A stretch of 64,000 bases of DNA from Zavarzinella formosa DSM 19928 (GTDB taxonomy: Bacteria; Planctomycetota; Planctomycetia; Gemmatales; Gemmataceae), in assembly GCF_000255705.1 (NCBI RefSeq), contig NZ_JH636441.1:1013192-1077191 (forward strand), in the 5' to 3' direction. Positions 6,951-16,892 of this stretch are shown here, in pieces. A program made the position numbers and the translations under genes. Position 1 is the stretch's first letter, and every line of letters starts with the position of its first letter. The notes beneath the pieces are model-generated. The model did not search any database. It saw only the letters and a program-made list of their open reading frames with translations, and had not been told where the DNA came from.

Positions 6951-9428
6951 ATGTATTCCCTTCGCATTCCATGTGCGTGTCTTGGGTTCCTGCTCCTCGC
7001 GGCCCAAGTCGAGGCCGGTATCCCTCGATTGGCCAAGTTGTCGCCCCCCGGCGGGCAACGCGGCACGACGGTGGAAGTCGAGTTTGCGGGCCGGGCCTTG
7101 GAGAAACCCCGCGAAGTCCTCTTCTATGAGCCGGGGATCACCGTCGAATCAATCGAGATGGTGGAAAGCACGACCAACAATGGCAAGCCGGTGTCCGTCG
7201 ATCCCGGAACTCGGGTTCGTGCCCGTCTGAAACTGGCCCCTGATTGCCCCCTCGGACCGCACGGGCTTCGGCTCAACACCGCCGGGGGACTGACCGAATA
7301 TGTCCGGTTCTTTGTCGGCCCGTTCCCGACGGTTGAAGAAAACGAAAACGTCTCCAAGCAGCGCAACGACACCCGTGAGACGGCGGTGCCCGTGCCGGTC
7401 AACTCCACCGTCCTTGGCAAAATCAACGACCCGACGGACATCGACTTCTACCGGATCGAAGTGAAACGCGGCCAGCGACTCTCGGCCGAAATCGAGGCGG
7501 CCCGGTTCGGGGTTGATCGCGGCATCCCGGACTTGCACCTTGCCTTCTACGACAACAAGGGCAAGAAACTGGCTGCCGCTGATGACTCGGCACTCTATGT
7601 GCAAGACCCGATCCTCTCCATCCTGGCCGATCGCGACGGAGAGTATTTCGTCGAAGTTCGCCACAGCATGTTCAACGGGGCCGGGGAAACATACCGCTTG
7701 CATGTCGGCACGTTTAGCCGGCCGACGGGAATCTATCCGGCCGGAGGCCAGATCGGTTCTGAACTCCGTGTCAAAGTCCTCGGTGATCCCAAGGGTGTTT
7801 GGGAGCAAACCGTTCGCCTGCCCGTCGCCCCGGAAGACTATCCGTTCACGGCCTCGGTCGATGGCGTGTTGACCCCGTCGCCGAATCGGCTTCGCGTGTC
7901 GCCTTTTCCAAACGTTTTGGAAACCGAACCGAACGACAAGCCGGAACAAGTGTCCTCGACATCAACCACCAGTTTGCCGGTGGCGTTCAATGGCATCATC
8001 GACAAGCCGGGAGATGTGGATTGCTTCCTGTTCCGGGCCAAAAAGGGGGAACAATTCAAGTTCCATGCGATGGCGAATGCCCTTGGCTCCCCGGTCGATC
8101 CGGTGATCTGGATCAAGCAAGTCGGCGGCAAGGCGAATGCCCCGGTCCTGCGGGCAACCGACTCGCGGCCGAATCAACTCGGCCAGCCTCCGTCGGGCGG
8201 CCTGAACCGCGAAACCCATGACCCGATTCTTGAGTTCTCCGCACCAGCCGATGGCGAATATGTGTTGGGTGTTGAAAACGAACGTGGCGAGGGCGGACCT
8301 GATTATGTCTACCGGGTCGAGGTTCAACCGGAAGACAACGCTGTTTACACCTACATCGCCCCGGAGGCCGAGAATCAGTTTCAGCCGCAAGCCCGGCAAT
8401 CGGTTTCGGTCGCCGCCGGGAATCGTTACACCGTCCAAGTCGCCATCTTCGCCACTAACCGGCCTTACAACGGCGAACTGGAACTTGTCGGCGTGAATCT
8501 TCCCAAAGGCGTCTCGATCCACGCCCCGAAGCTGACGCCAAGCATGACACGAGTGCCGGTGGTGTTTGAAGTGGCCGAGGGGGTCAAGCCGCAATCCGGG
8601 TTGATCGATTTGGTCGTGCGGCCCGTCACCAATGGTTCGCCGGTGACCAGCGGCTACCGCCAGACCATTCAAATGAATGCTTACGGCAACAACGATTACT
8701 ACCTTCACACAACAATTGAAAAGCTGGCTTTTGCCGTCACCGAACCAGCTCCGTTTCATGTGCAAGTCGAGGAGCCAAAATCGGCTTTGGTGCAAAACGG
8801 CGAGGTGTCGTTGAAGTTCAAAATCCTTCGAGACAAGGGCTTCGACGGCCCGGTGACCGTGCAGATGGAATGGAAGCCCGTCGGCATCAGCACCGCGACC
8901 CCGGTGACCGTGCCGGCCAACCAGACGGAAGGGGTCTATCTGCTCGGGGCGGCCCGCAACGCCGCCGCCGGGACGCATCAGATCACGCTCACCGCAATGA
9001 CTGGCAACAGCAAGCGGGGTTATAATGATGGCGAAACCCGGGCTTATGTCGCCTCGCAGCCGTTCAAACTCACAGTGGCCGAGCCGCATGTTGAAGCCCG
9101 CATTCCGCGTGCGTCCATCGAACGTGGCAAGACGGCCAATATCGTTTGCAAGTTAAATCACCTGCAGGCCTTCGAGGGCAAGGCGAAGGCGACGCTCGCC
9201 CGCCTGCCACGCGGTATCGAACTGGCGGAGGCAACCCGTGAGATCACCTCGGCAGACAAAGAAGTGACTTTTACACTTCGGGCCACCTCCGAAGCCTTGG
9301 TCGGCAATTATCAAGGAATCGTGCTTGATCTCACCGTGATTGACAAAGGCCAGCCCGTGCGGCAACTGAGCGGCAGCGGTGTTCTTCGCATCGACGCCGA
9401 ACGCGGCGCGCAACCGAAGAGCAAGTAG
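6951..9428 (+). CDS. Secreted PPC-domain (pre-peptidase C-terminal) protein
   Basis: 825 residues with a signal peptide (MYSLRIPCACLGFLLLAAQV). The segment after it, PPGGQRGTTVEVEFAGRALE, matches the Ig-like start of planctomycete PPC proteins. Two PPC-like beta domains follow, the first with DPTDIDFYRIEVKRGQRLSA and DGEYFVEVRHSMFNGAGETY and the second with KPGDVDCFLFRAKKGEQFKF, each with the typical '.D.D.y.f.a.kG' core. The C-terminal third is beta-rich, with no catalytic motif. The ATG at 6951 is chosen over 6924 because GGGAG lies 9 bases upstream and the signal peptide then starts at residue 1. It belongs to the DUF1501 cluster and is paralogous to the gene at 36522-38966. Confidence 0.85.
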   Translation: MYSLRIPCACLGFLLLAAQVEAGIPRLAKLSPPGGQRGTTVEVEFAGRALEKPREVLFYEPGITVESIEMVESTTNNGKPVSVDPGTRVRARLKLAPDCPLGPHGLRLNTAGGLTEYVRFFVGPFPTVEENENVSKQRNDTRETAVPVPVNSTVLGKINDPTDIDFYRIEVKRGQRLSAEIEAARFGVDRGIPDLHLAFYDNKGKKLAAADDSALYVQDPILSILADRDGEYFVEVRHSMFNGAGETYRLHVGTFSRPTGIYPAGGQIGSELRVKVLGDPKGVWEQTVRLPVAPEDYPFTASVDGVLTPSPNRLRVSPFPNVLETEPNDKPEQVSSTSTTSLPVAFNGIIDKPGDVDCFLFRAKKGEQFKFHAMANALGSPVDPVIWIKQVGGKANAPVLRATDSRPNQLGQPPSGGLNRETHDPILEFSAPADGEYVLGVENERGEGGPDYVYRVEVQPEDNAVYTYIAPEAENQFQPQARQSVSVAAGNRYTVQVAIFATNRPYNGELELVGVNLPKGVSIHAPKLTPSMTRVPVVFEVAEGVKPQSGLIDLVVRPVTNGSPVTSGYRQTIQMNAYGNNDYYLHTTIEKLAFAVTEPAPFHVQVEEPKSALVQNGEVSLKFKILRDKGFDGPVTVQMEWKPVGISTATPVTVPANQTEGVYLLGAARNAAAGTHQITLTAMTGNSKRGYNDGETRAYVASQPFKLTVAEPHVEARIPRASIERGKTANIVCKLNHLQAFEGKAKATLARLPRGIELAEATREITSADKEVTFTLRATSEALVGNYQGIVLDLTVIDKGQPVRQLSGSGVLRIDAERGAQPKSK

Positions 9429-9484
9429 TTCACCAAATGTTTTCAATCCTCCATCGGTTGGCCCCTCATAAGGCGAATCTCTCA

Positions 9485-12130
9485 ATGCGTACCGGAACCT
9501 TGGGCCTGACCTTCGCCGTTTTGCTCTCGCTTGGAGTCCGCGCGGAGGCGGCCGCCACCCTGAAGGCATTTCCCGCCACCATCGAACTGCGCGGGCAGGA
9601 TGACCGCCAAGGGGTCGTCGTCCAACAGATTGATGAACAGGGCATCACAAAGGATGTCACCGCGACCGCCAAGTTCCGGTTGGCCGATAACACGATTGCC
9701 ACGATCATCGGGCAATTGCTGTCCCCGAAAAAAGACGGTGCCACCAAACTGCTGATTGAACATGGCGGGCTGACCTCGGAAATCACCGTCAGCGTCAAAG
9801 ACGCGGACAAGTCCCGCCCGGTCAGTTTCCGGCTCGATGTGATGCCGGTGTTCATGAAACATGGTTGCAACAACGGCAGTTGCCATGGGGCGGCCCGCGG
9901 CAAGGACGGTTTCAACCTCTCCTTGTTCGGCTTCGATCCCGCTGGTGATTACCACCGGTTGACACGGGCGATCATCGGCCGCCGGGTTGACTTGGCCGTG
10001 CCGGAGAAGAGCCTGCTCCTTGAAAAGAACATCGGAGCCGTGCCCCACACCGGCGGCAAGCTCTTTGACACGACCCATGAAGATTACAAAACGTTGCTCC
10101 GCTGGCTGAAAGCCGGCGCCCCGGACGACGCGGCCGGAACGCCCGTGCCCGCCAGCATCGAACTTCTTCCCTCCAAGATCGTTTTCTCGGACAAGGATCA
10201 AACTCAAAAGGTCGTCGTCCTCGCCAAGTATTCGGATGGTTCGGTTCGCGATGTGACCCGGCTGGCGTTGTACATGACGAACAACGAATCCATCGCCGCG
10301 ATTGGCAAAGACGGCACGGTGAAAGCCGGCGGACGCGGCGGGGCGTTTGTCTTCGCCCGGTTCGGAAAGTTCACCGTCGGCTCGGAAGCCATCGTGCTGC
10401 CGACTGGCGACCAGTTTGTTTGGCCGGAAACGCCGGAACGCAATTACATCGACGGGCTTGTCTTCGACAAATTGAAGAAACTGCACCTCGCCCCTTCGGA
10501 ACTGGCCACGGACGAGGCGTTCTTGCGACGGGTCTTCTTCGACCTTGTCGGCCTGCCGCCGACACGCGATGAACACGACAAGTTCCTTGCGGACAATGAC
10601 CCGAAGAAACGCGAAAAGTTGATCGACACTTTGCTTGAACGTCCCGAGTTCGTGGACATGTGGGCAATGAAGTGGGGCGAATTGCTCCGCGTGCGGGCCT
10701 CCAATCAAGTGGCGCAATATGGCCGCGATGCCAAGGCGATGTTCACTTATGCCGCGTGGATCAAGGAGCAAATGGCGAAGAACCGGCCGCTAAACGAGTT
10801 CGCCGCCGAACTGCTTGTCGGGAGCGGGAGCAACTTCAAATCGCCACCGTCGAATCTTTACACGGCGGCGGAACGTCTCACGCCGGAAAAGACGGCTGAG
10901 GACATTGCCCAAGTGTTCCTCGGCATCCGCATCCAATGCTCCCAATGCCACAACCATCCGTTTGACCGATGGACGCTCGACGATTACTACGGTTTCTCCG
11001 CCTTCTTCGCCGGGATGAACCTGCGCCGGGGTGTCGAAGGCCGGGAGGTGATCGTCATCAACAACAACGCGGCCAACACCGTTGCCCACCCCGTGGACGG
11101 CCGGCGAATGAAGCCGAAATTCCTCGGCGGCGATGCCCCGGATGTCGAGGGCCAAGATCCCCGCAAGGCTCTTTCCACTTGGCTGACGGCCCCGGAAAAT
11201 TCGCAGTTTTCGCAGACGATGGCGAACATCATCTGGTCGCACTTCTTCGGCCGCGGGATCGTCGAGCCGGTCGATGATGTCCGCATCAGCAACCCGCCGA
11301 GCAACAAGGAACTCCTTGAAGAACTTGGCAAAAAGCTCGCTGGCTATGGCTTCGACAAGAAGAAACTCGTCCGCGATATTTGCAATTCTCGGACTTATCA
11401 ACTCTCGGCAAGCACCAACGCCACGAACGAACTGGAGGAGACTTACTTCTCCCACTCGTATGTCCGCCGGTTGCGGGCCGAAGTGCTGCTTGATTCAATC
11501 ACCCGCATCACCGGGACGGAGGACCGTTTCGCCCAGTCGCCCCCTGGCACTCGGGCCGTGCAGATTCACTCGGGTGAAGTGACCAACTACTTCCTGACGA
11601 CCTTCGGCCGGGCGCCCCGCGAAACGCCGTGTTCGTGCGAAGTGAACCGTGAGGCGAATCTCTCGCAAGCCTTGCACCTCGTCAACGGGGACACGATCAC
11701 CTCCAAGATCGCCCAAAGCAAGCTGATCTCCGGCATGGTGGCCGATAAGAAGTCGCCGGAGGAAATCATCGAGGAACTTTATCTCCGCTCGTTGGGCCGC
11801 AAGCCAACGGTCACCGAATCCAAGCGACTGGCCGAGATCGTGAAACGCGAGACGACCGACCCCAAACGAATCGCCGCCTTGGCAACGGTTCAATCAGGCA
11901 GCGATCCGACTTACAAGCGGACAGTGGAACGACTTGAAACGCTGAAAAATGATCGTACGAAGGCTCCCAAAGACAGCAAAGAAGCCGCCGTCCTTGACAA
12001 GCAGATTGCCAATTTGGACCAGACGATCGCCGCCGCCCGAAAACGGTTCGAGGCGATGGCCACCCTGACCATCTACGGCGACATTCTGTGGGGATTGCTC
12101 AACTCCACCGAGTTCACGTTCAACCATTAA
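9485..12130 (+). CDS. Ig-like (BIG2) plus DUF1549/DUF1553 exported protein
   Basis: 881 residues. A signal peptide (LGLTFAVLLSLGVRAEA) is followed by a BIG2-like beta domain (TLKAFPATIELRGQDD), a cysteine/histidine motif in KHGCNNGSCHGAARGKDGF around residue 125, a second BIG2-like domain (LPSKIVFSDKDQ), then DUF1549 with IQCSQCHNHPFDRW and DUF1553 ending near the C-terminus with ATLTIYGDILWGLLNSTEF. The C-x4-CH and CxxCH motifs suggest haem or metal binding. The start at 9485 puts the signal peptide at the N-terminus; an upstream in-frame ATG (9437) would add 16 residues. It starts 56 bases after the PPC gene and is probably in one operon with it. Confidence 0.88.
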   Translation: MRTGTLGLTFAVLLSLGVRAEAAATLKAFPATIELRGQDDRQGVVVQQIDEQGITKDVTATAKFRLADNTIATIIGQLLSPKKDGATKLLIEHGGLTSEITVSVKDADKSRPVSFRLDVMPVFMKHGCNNGSCHGAARGKDGFNLSLFGFDPAGDYHRLTRAIIGRRVDLAVPEKSLLLEKNIGAVPHTGGKLFDTTHEDYKTLLRWLKAGAPDDAAGTPVPASIELLPSKIVFSDKDQTQKVVVLAKYSDGSVRDVTRLALYMTNNESIAAIGKDGTVKAGGRGGAFVFARFGKFTVGSEAIVLPTGDQFVWPETPERNYIDGLVFDKLKKLHLAPSELATDEAFLRRVFFDLVGLPPTRDEHDKFLADNDPKKREKLIDTLLERPEFVDMWAMKWGELLRVRASNQVAQYGRDAKAMFTYAAWIKEQMAKNRPLNEFAAELLVGSGSNFKSPPSNLYTAAERLTPEKTAEDIAQVFLGIRIQCSQCHNHPFDRWTLDDYYGFSAFFAGMNLRRGVEGREVIVINNNAANTVAHPVDGRRMKPKFLGGDAPDVEGQDPRKALSTWLTAPENSQFSQTMANIIWSHFFGRGIVEPVDDVRISNPPSNKELLEELGKKLAGYGFDKKKLVRDICNSRTYQLSASTNATNELEETYFSHSYVRRLRAEVLLDSITRITGTEDRFAQSPPGTRAVQIHSGEVTNYFLTTFGRAPRETPCSCEVNREANLSQALHLVNGDTITSKIAQSKLISGMVADKKSPEEIIEELYLRSLGRKPTVTESKRLAEIVKRETTDPKRIAALATVQSGSDPTYKRTVERLETLKNDRTKAPKDSKEAAVLDKQIANLDQTIAAARKRFEAMATLTIYGDILWGLLNSTEFTFNH

Positions 12131-12152
12131 TCGCCTGACCGGAATTGCCTTC

Positions 12153-13589
12153 ATGTTGAAACACATCCTCGGAATCGTGGCCTCGTCCTTGGCCGTCTGC
12201 GGTTCGGCGTCGGCCCAAGCCCCGAAAGCCGACCCGAAGGCGGCGGTGAATTACAAGGACCATGTGCTGCCCATCCTGCGCATGCACTGTCTGAACTGCC
12301 ACAACGCGGACAAGCCGAAGGCCGATTTGGATGTGTCAACCTACGCGGCCATCATCGCCGGTGGATCGAGCGGCGACACGGTCAAACCCGGCAATCCGGG
12401 ACAGAGCCTGCTCTTTAAGGTGACCAACCACGAAGTCGAACCGCATATGCCGCCGAAGGGGCCGAAGATCCCCGAGGGGGAGATCGCGATTCTCAAGAAA
12501 TGGATCGAAGGCGGGGCACCGGAAACCGCCGTTGGGGCGGCAAAGACCGCTTCGCGGAAAGTCGATGTTGATCCAGTGGCGGTGACGCTCGGCAAGCCGG
12601 ACGGCCCGCCGCCGATGCCGGGAAATCTGCCGAGTGTCTCGCTGGCCAAAACGGCGAGGCCGCATCCGGTGACGGCACTGGCCGCCAGTCCGTGGGCGCC
12701 GCTGATCGCCGTTGCCGGACACGAGCGGGTGTTGCTTTATAACTCGGACACCCTGAAACTTTTGGGCACGCTCGCTTTCCCCGAACGCATCCCGTATGTG
12801 CTCAAATTTAGCCGCAATGGCAAATGGTTGCTGGCCGCCGGGGGCCGGGGGGCCTCGGCCGGCAAGGCGGTGATTTGGGATGTGACGACCGGAAAGCGAA
12901 TCACCGAAATTGGCGACGAAGCCGACATTGTTCTCGCGGCCGATGTCAGCCCGAATCACAAACTGGTGGCCCTCGGCGGGCCGGGCAAACTCATCAAGAT
13001 TTACGACACCGCCACCGGCGAACTGAAGCACAAAATCAAGAAGCACACCGACTGGGTGACGGCGATGGAATTCAGCCCGGACGGCGCCATGCTCGCCACC
13101 GGCGACCGTAACGGCGGCGCTTTCATCTGGGACGTGGAAACCGGCGGCATCGGCTTCACTCTCGGCGATCACAAGGATGCGATCACGGCCTTGAGTTGGC
13201 GGGCCGATTCGCAGATGCTCGCCTCGGCGAGCGAGGACGGCAAAGTCATCTTGTGGTATGCCGAGGATGGTTTCCCGACCCGGACGTTCAACGCCCAAGT
13301 TGACCCGAAGGCCACCGGAGCCGCCCGCAACAAACTCCCCGGCGTGCTTGGCGTGCAATACTCCCGAACCGGCCAGATTGCCACCTGCGGCCGGGATAAC
13401 TCGGCCCGCCTTTGGTCCGGCAAGGGGGACCAGGCCGCCCGCCTCGAAGGCTTCGCCGATTTGCCTTCCCGCGTCGCGTTCTCCCATGATGGCGGCCGCC
13501 TTTTCGTCGGCGACTTCACCGGCAAAGTGCGAGTCTGGACGGTGAAAGACAGCCAGCCCGCCGGCGAACTGACGACCAATCCTGACTGA
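12153..13589 (+). CDS. Cytochrome-like (PSCyt1) plus WD40-repeat exported protein
   Basis: 478 residues. After a signal peptide ending near ASAQAP, the PSCyt1 domain contains LPILRMHCLNCHNADKPKAD (CLNCH, c-type haem motif, residues about 48-52) and EPHMPPKGPKIPEGEI. From about residue 165 the protein becomes WD40 repeats, e.g. KKHTDWVTAMEFSPDGAML followed by ATGDRNGGAFIWDVETG, and ASASEDGKVILWYAEDG. This fusion is characteristic of planctomycetes. It closes the four-gene cluster, 22 bases after the DUF1549/DUF1553 gene. The WD40 propeller probably serves as an interaction platform for the exported complex (inference). Confidence 0.9.
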   Translation: MLKHILGIVASSLAVCGSASAQAPKADPKAAVNYKDHVLPILRMHCLNCHNADKPKADLDVSTYAAIIAGGSSGDTVKPGNPGQSLLFKVTNHEVEPHMPPKGPKIPEGEIAILKKWIEGGAPETAVGAAKTASRKVDVDPVAVTLGKPDGPPPMPGNLPSVSLAKTARPHPVTALAASPWAPLIAVAGHERVLLYNSDTLKLLGTLAFPERIPYVLKFSRNGKWLLAAGGRGASAGKAVIWDVTTGKRITEIGDEADIVLAADVSPNHKLVALGGPGKLIKIYDTATGELKHKIKKHTDWVTAMEFSPDGAMLATGDRNGGAFIWDVETGGIGFTLGDHKDAITALSWRADSQMLASASEDGKVILWYAEDGFPTRTFNAQVDPKATGAARNKLPGVLGVQYSRTGQIATCGRDNSARLWSGKGDQAARLEGFADLPSRVAFSHDGGRLFVGDFTGKVRVWTVKDSQPAGELTTNPD

Positions 13590-13653
13590 ACGCCCCGGTT
13601 GTCTCACGCCAGCCAAAGGCCATTTCTCGTATCGCGTGATCTCTTCCCGTCTC

Positions 13654-13697
13654 CCCTCGAACCATCGGCAAAATCACTCCTGCCAGTGGTTCGAGGG
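13654..13697. other. 11-bp inverted repeat downstream of the WD40 gene
   Basis: CCCTCGAACCA (13654-13664) and TGGTTCGAGGG (13687-13697) are perfectly complementary with a 22-base loop. There is no U-tract. It may end transcription of the four-gene cluster weakly, or be a protein-binding dyad before the GntP gene. Confidence 0.35.
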
Positions 13698-13793
13698 CAA
13701 AGGCGAGGAAGAGTCCGCCGGTGATCCACATACAATTCCACGATAGTCGCAAGACGGGACAGACGATTCGCCACCGACGAGAGGGAAGGCCCG

Positions 13794-15185
13794 ATGAGTT
13801 TCCTGATCGTCCTCGCGGCTCTGATCTTCCTGATGTTTGTGGCCTATCGCGGCCACAGCGTCATTCTCTTCGCTCCCGTCGCCGCCATGGGAGCCGTGCT
13901 GCTGACCGATCCCCGGCTGGTGGCCCCGATGTTCACCGGTCTGTTCATGGACAAGATGGTCGGTTTCTTGAAGCTTTATTTCCCGGTGTTTCTGCTCGGC
14001 GCGGTGTTCGGCAAGGTGATCGAATTATCGGGCTTCTCGAAGTCAATTGTCTCCTCGGTCATCAAACTGGTCGGACCGGAACGAGCGATCCCGTCCATCG
14101 TGATTGTCTGCGGCCTTCTGACCTACGGCGGCGTGTCGCTGTTTGTGGTGGTGTTCGCGGTCTATCCATTCGCCGCCGAGTTGTTCAAGCGGGGCGGCAT
14201 TCCGAAACGGCTGATACCGGGCGCCATCGCGTTGGGGGCGTTTTCGTTCACAATGGACGCGCTGCCCGGAACGCCGCAGATTCAGAACATCATTCCGACG
14301 GCATTTTTCAAAACCACCACCTATGCGGCGCCGTGGCTGGGGACCATCGGGGCGGTGTTCATCCTGGTCACGGGGCTGGCGTATCTCGACTGGCGCCGTC
14401 GCCGGGCAAGTATCGCGGGCGAGGGTTATGGCTCCCATCCGCTCAACGAACCGGAAGCATTCGATCACGGCAAGTTACCGCATCCCTTTGTTGCCATCCT
14501 GCCGTTGATCCTCGTCGGGATTTTGAACAAACTGTTCACCCTCGCCATTCCAGAGTTCTACGGCCAGTCGATTTCCTTTGTCCCATCAGGCCAGACCGGG
14601 TCCGTGGTGCAGGACGTCTCCAAGGTCGCCGCCATCTGGGCCGTGGAGGGTGCTTTGCTGGCCGGAATTTTGAGTGTTTTCATCTTGGCCGGGAAATCTG
14701 TTGCCCGCCGGTTTGCCGAAGGTTCCAAGTCGGCCGTCTCCGGCGCTTTGCTGGCCTCCATGAACACGGCTTCGGAATACGGCTTCGGCGCGGTCATCGC
14801 GGCTTTGCCGGGGTTTCTGGCGATTGCCAATGCCCTGAAGTCCATTCCCGGACCGCTTGTCAACGAAGCGTTCACCACCACGACACTCGCCGGCATCACC
14901 GGTTCGGCCTCCGGCGGCTTGAGCATTGCCCTTGCCGCCCTGTCGGACACCTTCATCGAGAACGCGCAACTCGCGGGCATTCCGCTGGAAGTGTGCCACC
15001 GGGTTGCGTCCATGGCGAGCGGGGGAATGGACACCCTGCCGCACAACGGGGCCGTCATCACACTGCTCGCCGTCACCGGCCTGACACACCGTCAGGCTTA
15101 TGGCGATATTTTTGCCATCACACTCATTAAAACGTTGGCGGTGGCCGTGATCATTGTGATCTTCCATCTGACCGGCCTTGTTTGA
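13794..15185 (+). CDS. GntP-family permease
   Basis: 463 residues, hydrophobic throughout, with about 12-14 membrane segments. It starts MSFLIVLAALIFLMFVAYRG and contains segments typical of the GntP/citrate-type ion transporter family: VFGKVIELSGFSKSI, CGLLTYGGVSLFVVVFAVYP, SFTMDALPGTPQIQNIIPTA and ASGGMDTLPHNGAVITLLAV. GntP members import gluconate or related hydroxy-acids by proton symport; the substrate here cannot be told from sequence. GGGAAGG lies 4 bases before the ATG. No sugar-acid catabolic gene is adjacent. Confidence 0.88.
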   Translation: MSFLIVLAALIFLMFVAYRGHSVILFAPVAAMGAVLLTDPRLVAPMFTGLFMDKMVGFLKLYFPVFLLGAVFGKVIELSGFSKSIVSSVIKLVGPERAIPSIVIVCGLLTYGGVSLFVVVFAVYPFAAELFKRGGIPKRLIPGAIALGAFSFTMDALPGTPQIQNIIPTAFFKTTTYAAPWLGTIGAVFILVTGLAYLDWRRRRASIAGEGYGSHPLNEPEAFDHGKLPHPFVAILPLILVGILNKLFTLAIPEFYGQSISFVPSGQTGSVVQDVSKVAAIWAVEGALLAGILSVFILAGKSVARRFAEGSKSAVSGALLASMNTASEYGFGAVIAALPGFLAIANALKSIPGPLVNEAFTTTTLAGITGSASGGLSIALAALSDTFIENAQLAGIPLEVCHRVASMASGGMDTLPHNGAVITLLAVTGLTHRQAYGDIFAITLIKTLAVAVIIVIFHLTGLV

Positions 15186-15345
15186 GGCCGCCACGGCAGG
15201 CAGAGGTTCCCAACATTGGGGAAATCCCTCTCATAAGGCATGATTTCTTTGCCAAAGTCTTCAAAATTTGATTGTTTTTTTCAAAGGCGACGCTTAGATT
15301 GCCAAATCACTTCATTTCTTTTCTTGATTTGAACTTGAGGTTATC

Positions 15346-16374
15346 ATGAACTCTTCACATGCTGACAGGCGGGGGTTTACCCTCATCGAACTCTTGGTGG
15401 TGATCGCGATCATCGCCATTCTCATTGGCTTGCTGCTGCCGGCCGTGCAGAAGATTCGCGAGGCCGCGAATCGGATGAAATGCACCAACAACATCAAGCA
15501 GATCGCACTGGGGGTGCATAACTTCCACGACACCAACGGCGCGTTGCCTCCGGCGGTGATGATGAACAGCTCGGTCAACAATCCGGCTGATTTTAATCAG
15601 AACTTTGGTCCCAACTGGGCGGTGTTGATCCTTCCTTACATCGAGCAAGGCCCGTTGTTTTTGCAGGCGACTGCGAGCATCCAAGCCTACATGGCCAATG
15701 CAGGCGAAACAGGCTGGCGTTCGATCCGTGGCAACAAGATCCCCATGTACCTCTGTCCGTCCGACACCGGGTCGGGAACTCCTTGCTCGCAACTCGGCGG
15801 GGGGTGGGCACGGGGGAATTACGGGGCCAACGCAGGGCCGGACATGTTTTGGGTCGGCGGCTCCGTCAACGGCACTTCTCCGATGACCAGCCGGACGGGA
15901 GTTCTCAGCGACGGTTATTACAATCCGCCGCTTCCCGGCCTCACCACGTCTCCGGTCATGGGGGTGAACTCGACCAACGGCTTTGCTTCCATCACCGACG
16001 GTCTGAGCAACACCGTTTTGATCGACGAATTGCGAATCGGGCCGGCTGACAGCGATATTCGCGGCACTTGGGCATTGGGCCAGGTCGGGGCCAGCATTCA
16101 TGCGGCGGCCGGCCGGATTGACACGCCGTACCCCAACTTCAGCACCAGTGGCGGGGATGATATCCAAGGCTGCACGGATAGTGCGGCCGCCGGGATGGGT
16201 TGTTGCTCAAGTTGCAACAGTTGGCAGGTGGTCGCCCGCAGCCGTCACGTTGGCGGCGTGAACACCGGCATGGGCGACGGATCTGTCCGGTTCATTAAGA
16301 ACTCAGTCGGCGCCGATCAATGGTTCTATCTGCATGGCGCCGCCGATGGCATCACAAGCAACAGCAACAATTGA
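15346..16374 (+). CDS. DUF1559 protein with prepilin-type N-terminus
   Basis: 342 residues. The N-terminus RRGFTLIELLVVIAIIAILI is a classic type IV prepilin cleavage/methylation motif with the hydrophobic alpha-1 helix, followed by QKIREAANRMKCTNNIKQIA, the signature of planctomycete DUF1559 proteins. Near the C-terminus HVGGVNTGMGDGSVRFI is the H-X9-DG motif. The family is massively expanded in planctomycetes and presumed to be pseudopilin-like surface or secretion components. A GAGG ribosome site lies 5 bases before the ATG. The downstream small lipoprotein gene is on the same strand, an arrangement often seen with DUF1559 genes. Confidence 0.93.
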   Translation: MNSSHADRRGFTLIELLVVIAIIAILIGLLLPAVQKIREAANRMKCTNNIKQIALGVHNFHDTNGALPPAVMMNSSVNNPADFNQNFGPNWAVLILPYIEQGPLFLQATASIQAYMANAGETGWRSIRGNKIPMYLCPSDTGSGTPCSQLGGGWARGNYGANAGPDMFWVGGSVNGTSPMTSRTGVLSDGYYNPPLPGLTTSPVMGVNSTNGFASITDGLSNTVLIDELRIGPADSDIRGTWALGQVGASIHAAAGRIDTPYPNFSTSGGDDIQGCTDSAAAGMGCCSSCNSWQVVARSRHVGGVNTGMGDGSVRFIKNSVGADQWFYLHGAADGITSNSNN

Positions 16375-16449
16375 CGGACACTGGCTAATGCGTTGAAACT
16401 TTTCCCGCCCATGACCGCCGGTTGTGGGTCTCTCCTTTTCGAGTCATTA

Positions 16450-16866
16450 ATGAAGAGCCAATTTTGGCCTGTGGTGTTTGGTGGTTTGTTCTTGGCGATG
16501 TTGCCTGGCTGTGGCGGTGACGGTGAAACCGAGGTGACTGGCAAATTGTTTGTCAAGGGCGAACTTTACAAGCCAGCTCCGGAAGAGCAAGTGATGGTGG
16601 TCTTCGGCGAGTTGGCCGATGGGAAGTTGACCGGCAAATCATTCCCGACCCGTGTGGAGGCCGATGGCGGTTTCCACGTCAAAGGAACGGATGGCAAGGG
16701 TATCAAGACGGGCAAATATCGCGTGGGCGTCAGCAGTGTTCCCGAAAAACCCGCCCCCGGCAAACCGATGGCTGACAAGTTCAAGGGAGCATACGACCTC
16801 CAGAAAAGCTCTGTCACGGTGGATGTCAATTCCTCCATGAAAGAAGTCAAGTTGGAACTGCAATGA
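16450..16866 (+). CDS. Small secreted lipoprotein downstream of DUF1559
   Basis: 138 residues. The leader MKSQFWPVVFGGLFLAMLPG ends in a lipobox-like LPGC, so Cys21 is probably lipidated. The mature part begins with a short beta-rich domain (TEVTGKLFVKGELYKPAPEE and VEADGGFHVKGTDGKGIKTG), resembling the carboxypeptidase-regulatory-like or transthyretin-like lipoproteins that commonly accompany DUF1559 genes. The ATG at 16450 is preferred over 16393 because only it gives an N-terminal signal peptide. Function unknown; cotranscription with the DUF1559 gene is likely. Confidence 0.72.
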   Translation: MKSQFWPVVFGGLFLAMLPGCGGDGETEVTGKLFVKGELYKPAPEEQVMVVFGELADGKLTGKSFPTRVEADGGFHVKGTDGKGIKTGKYRVGVSSVPEKPAPGKPMADKFKGAYDLQKSSVTVDVNSSMKEVKLELQ

Positions 16867-16870
16867 CCAA

Positions 16871-16892
16871 ATTGGGAAAGGGCTTTCCCAAT
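16871..16892 (+). terminator. Hairpin 4 bases after the lipoprotein stop
   Basis: ATTGGGAAA and TTTCCCAAT form a perfect 9-bp stem with a GGGC loop immediately after the stop codon; a TTTT run occurs 7 bases further on. A probable but not textbook intrinsic terminator for the DUF1559-lipoprotein unit. Confidence 0.55.

Noticed and set aside
13721..15130. 469-codon Arg/His-rich frame overlapping the GntP gene
   Set aside because: Frame-shifted shadow of a membrane protein with clear GntP motifs in the 13794 frame.
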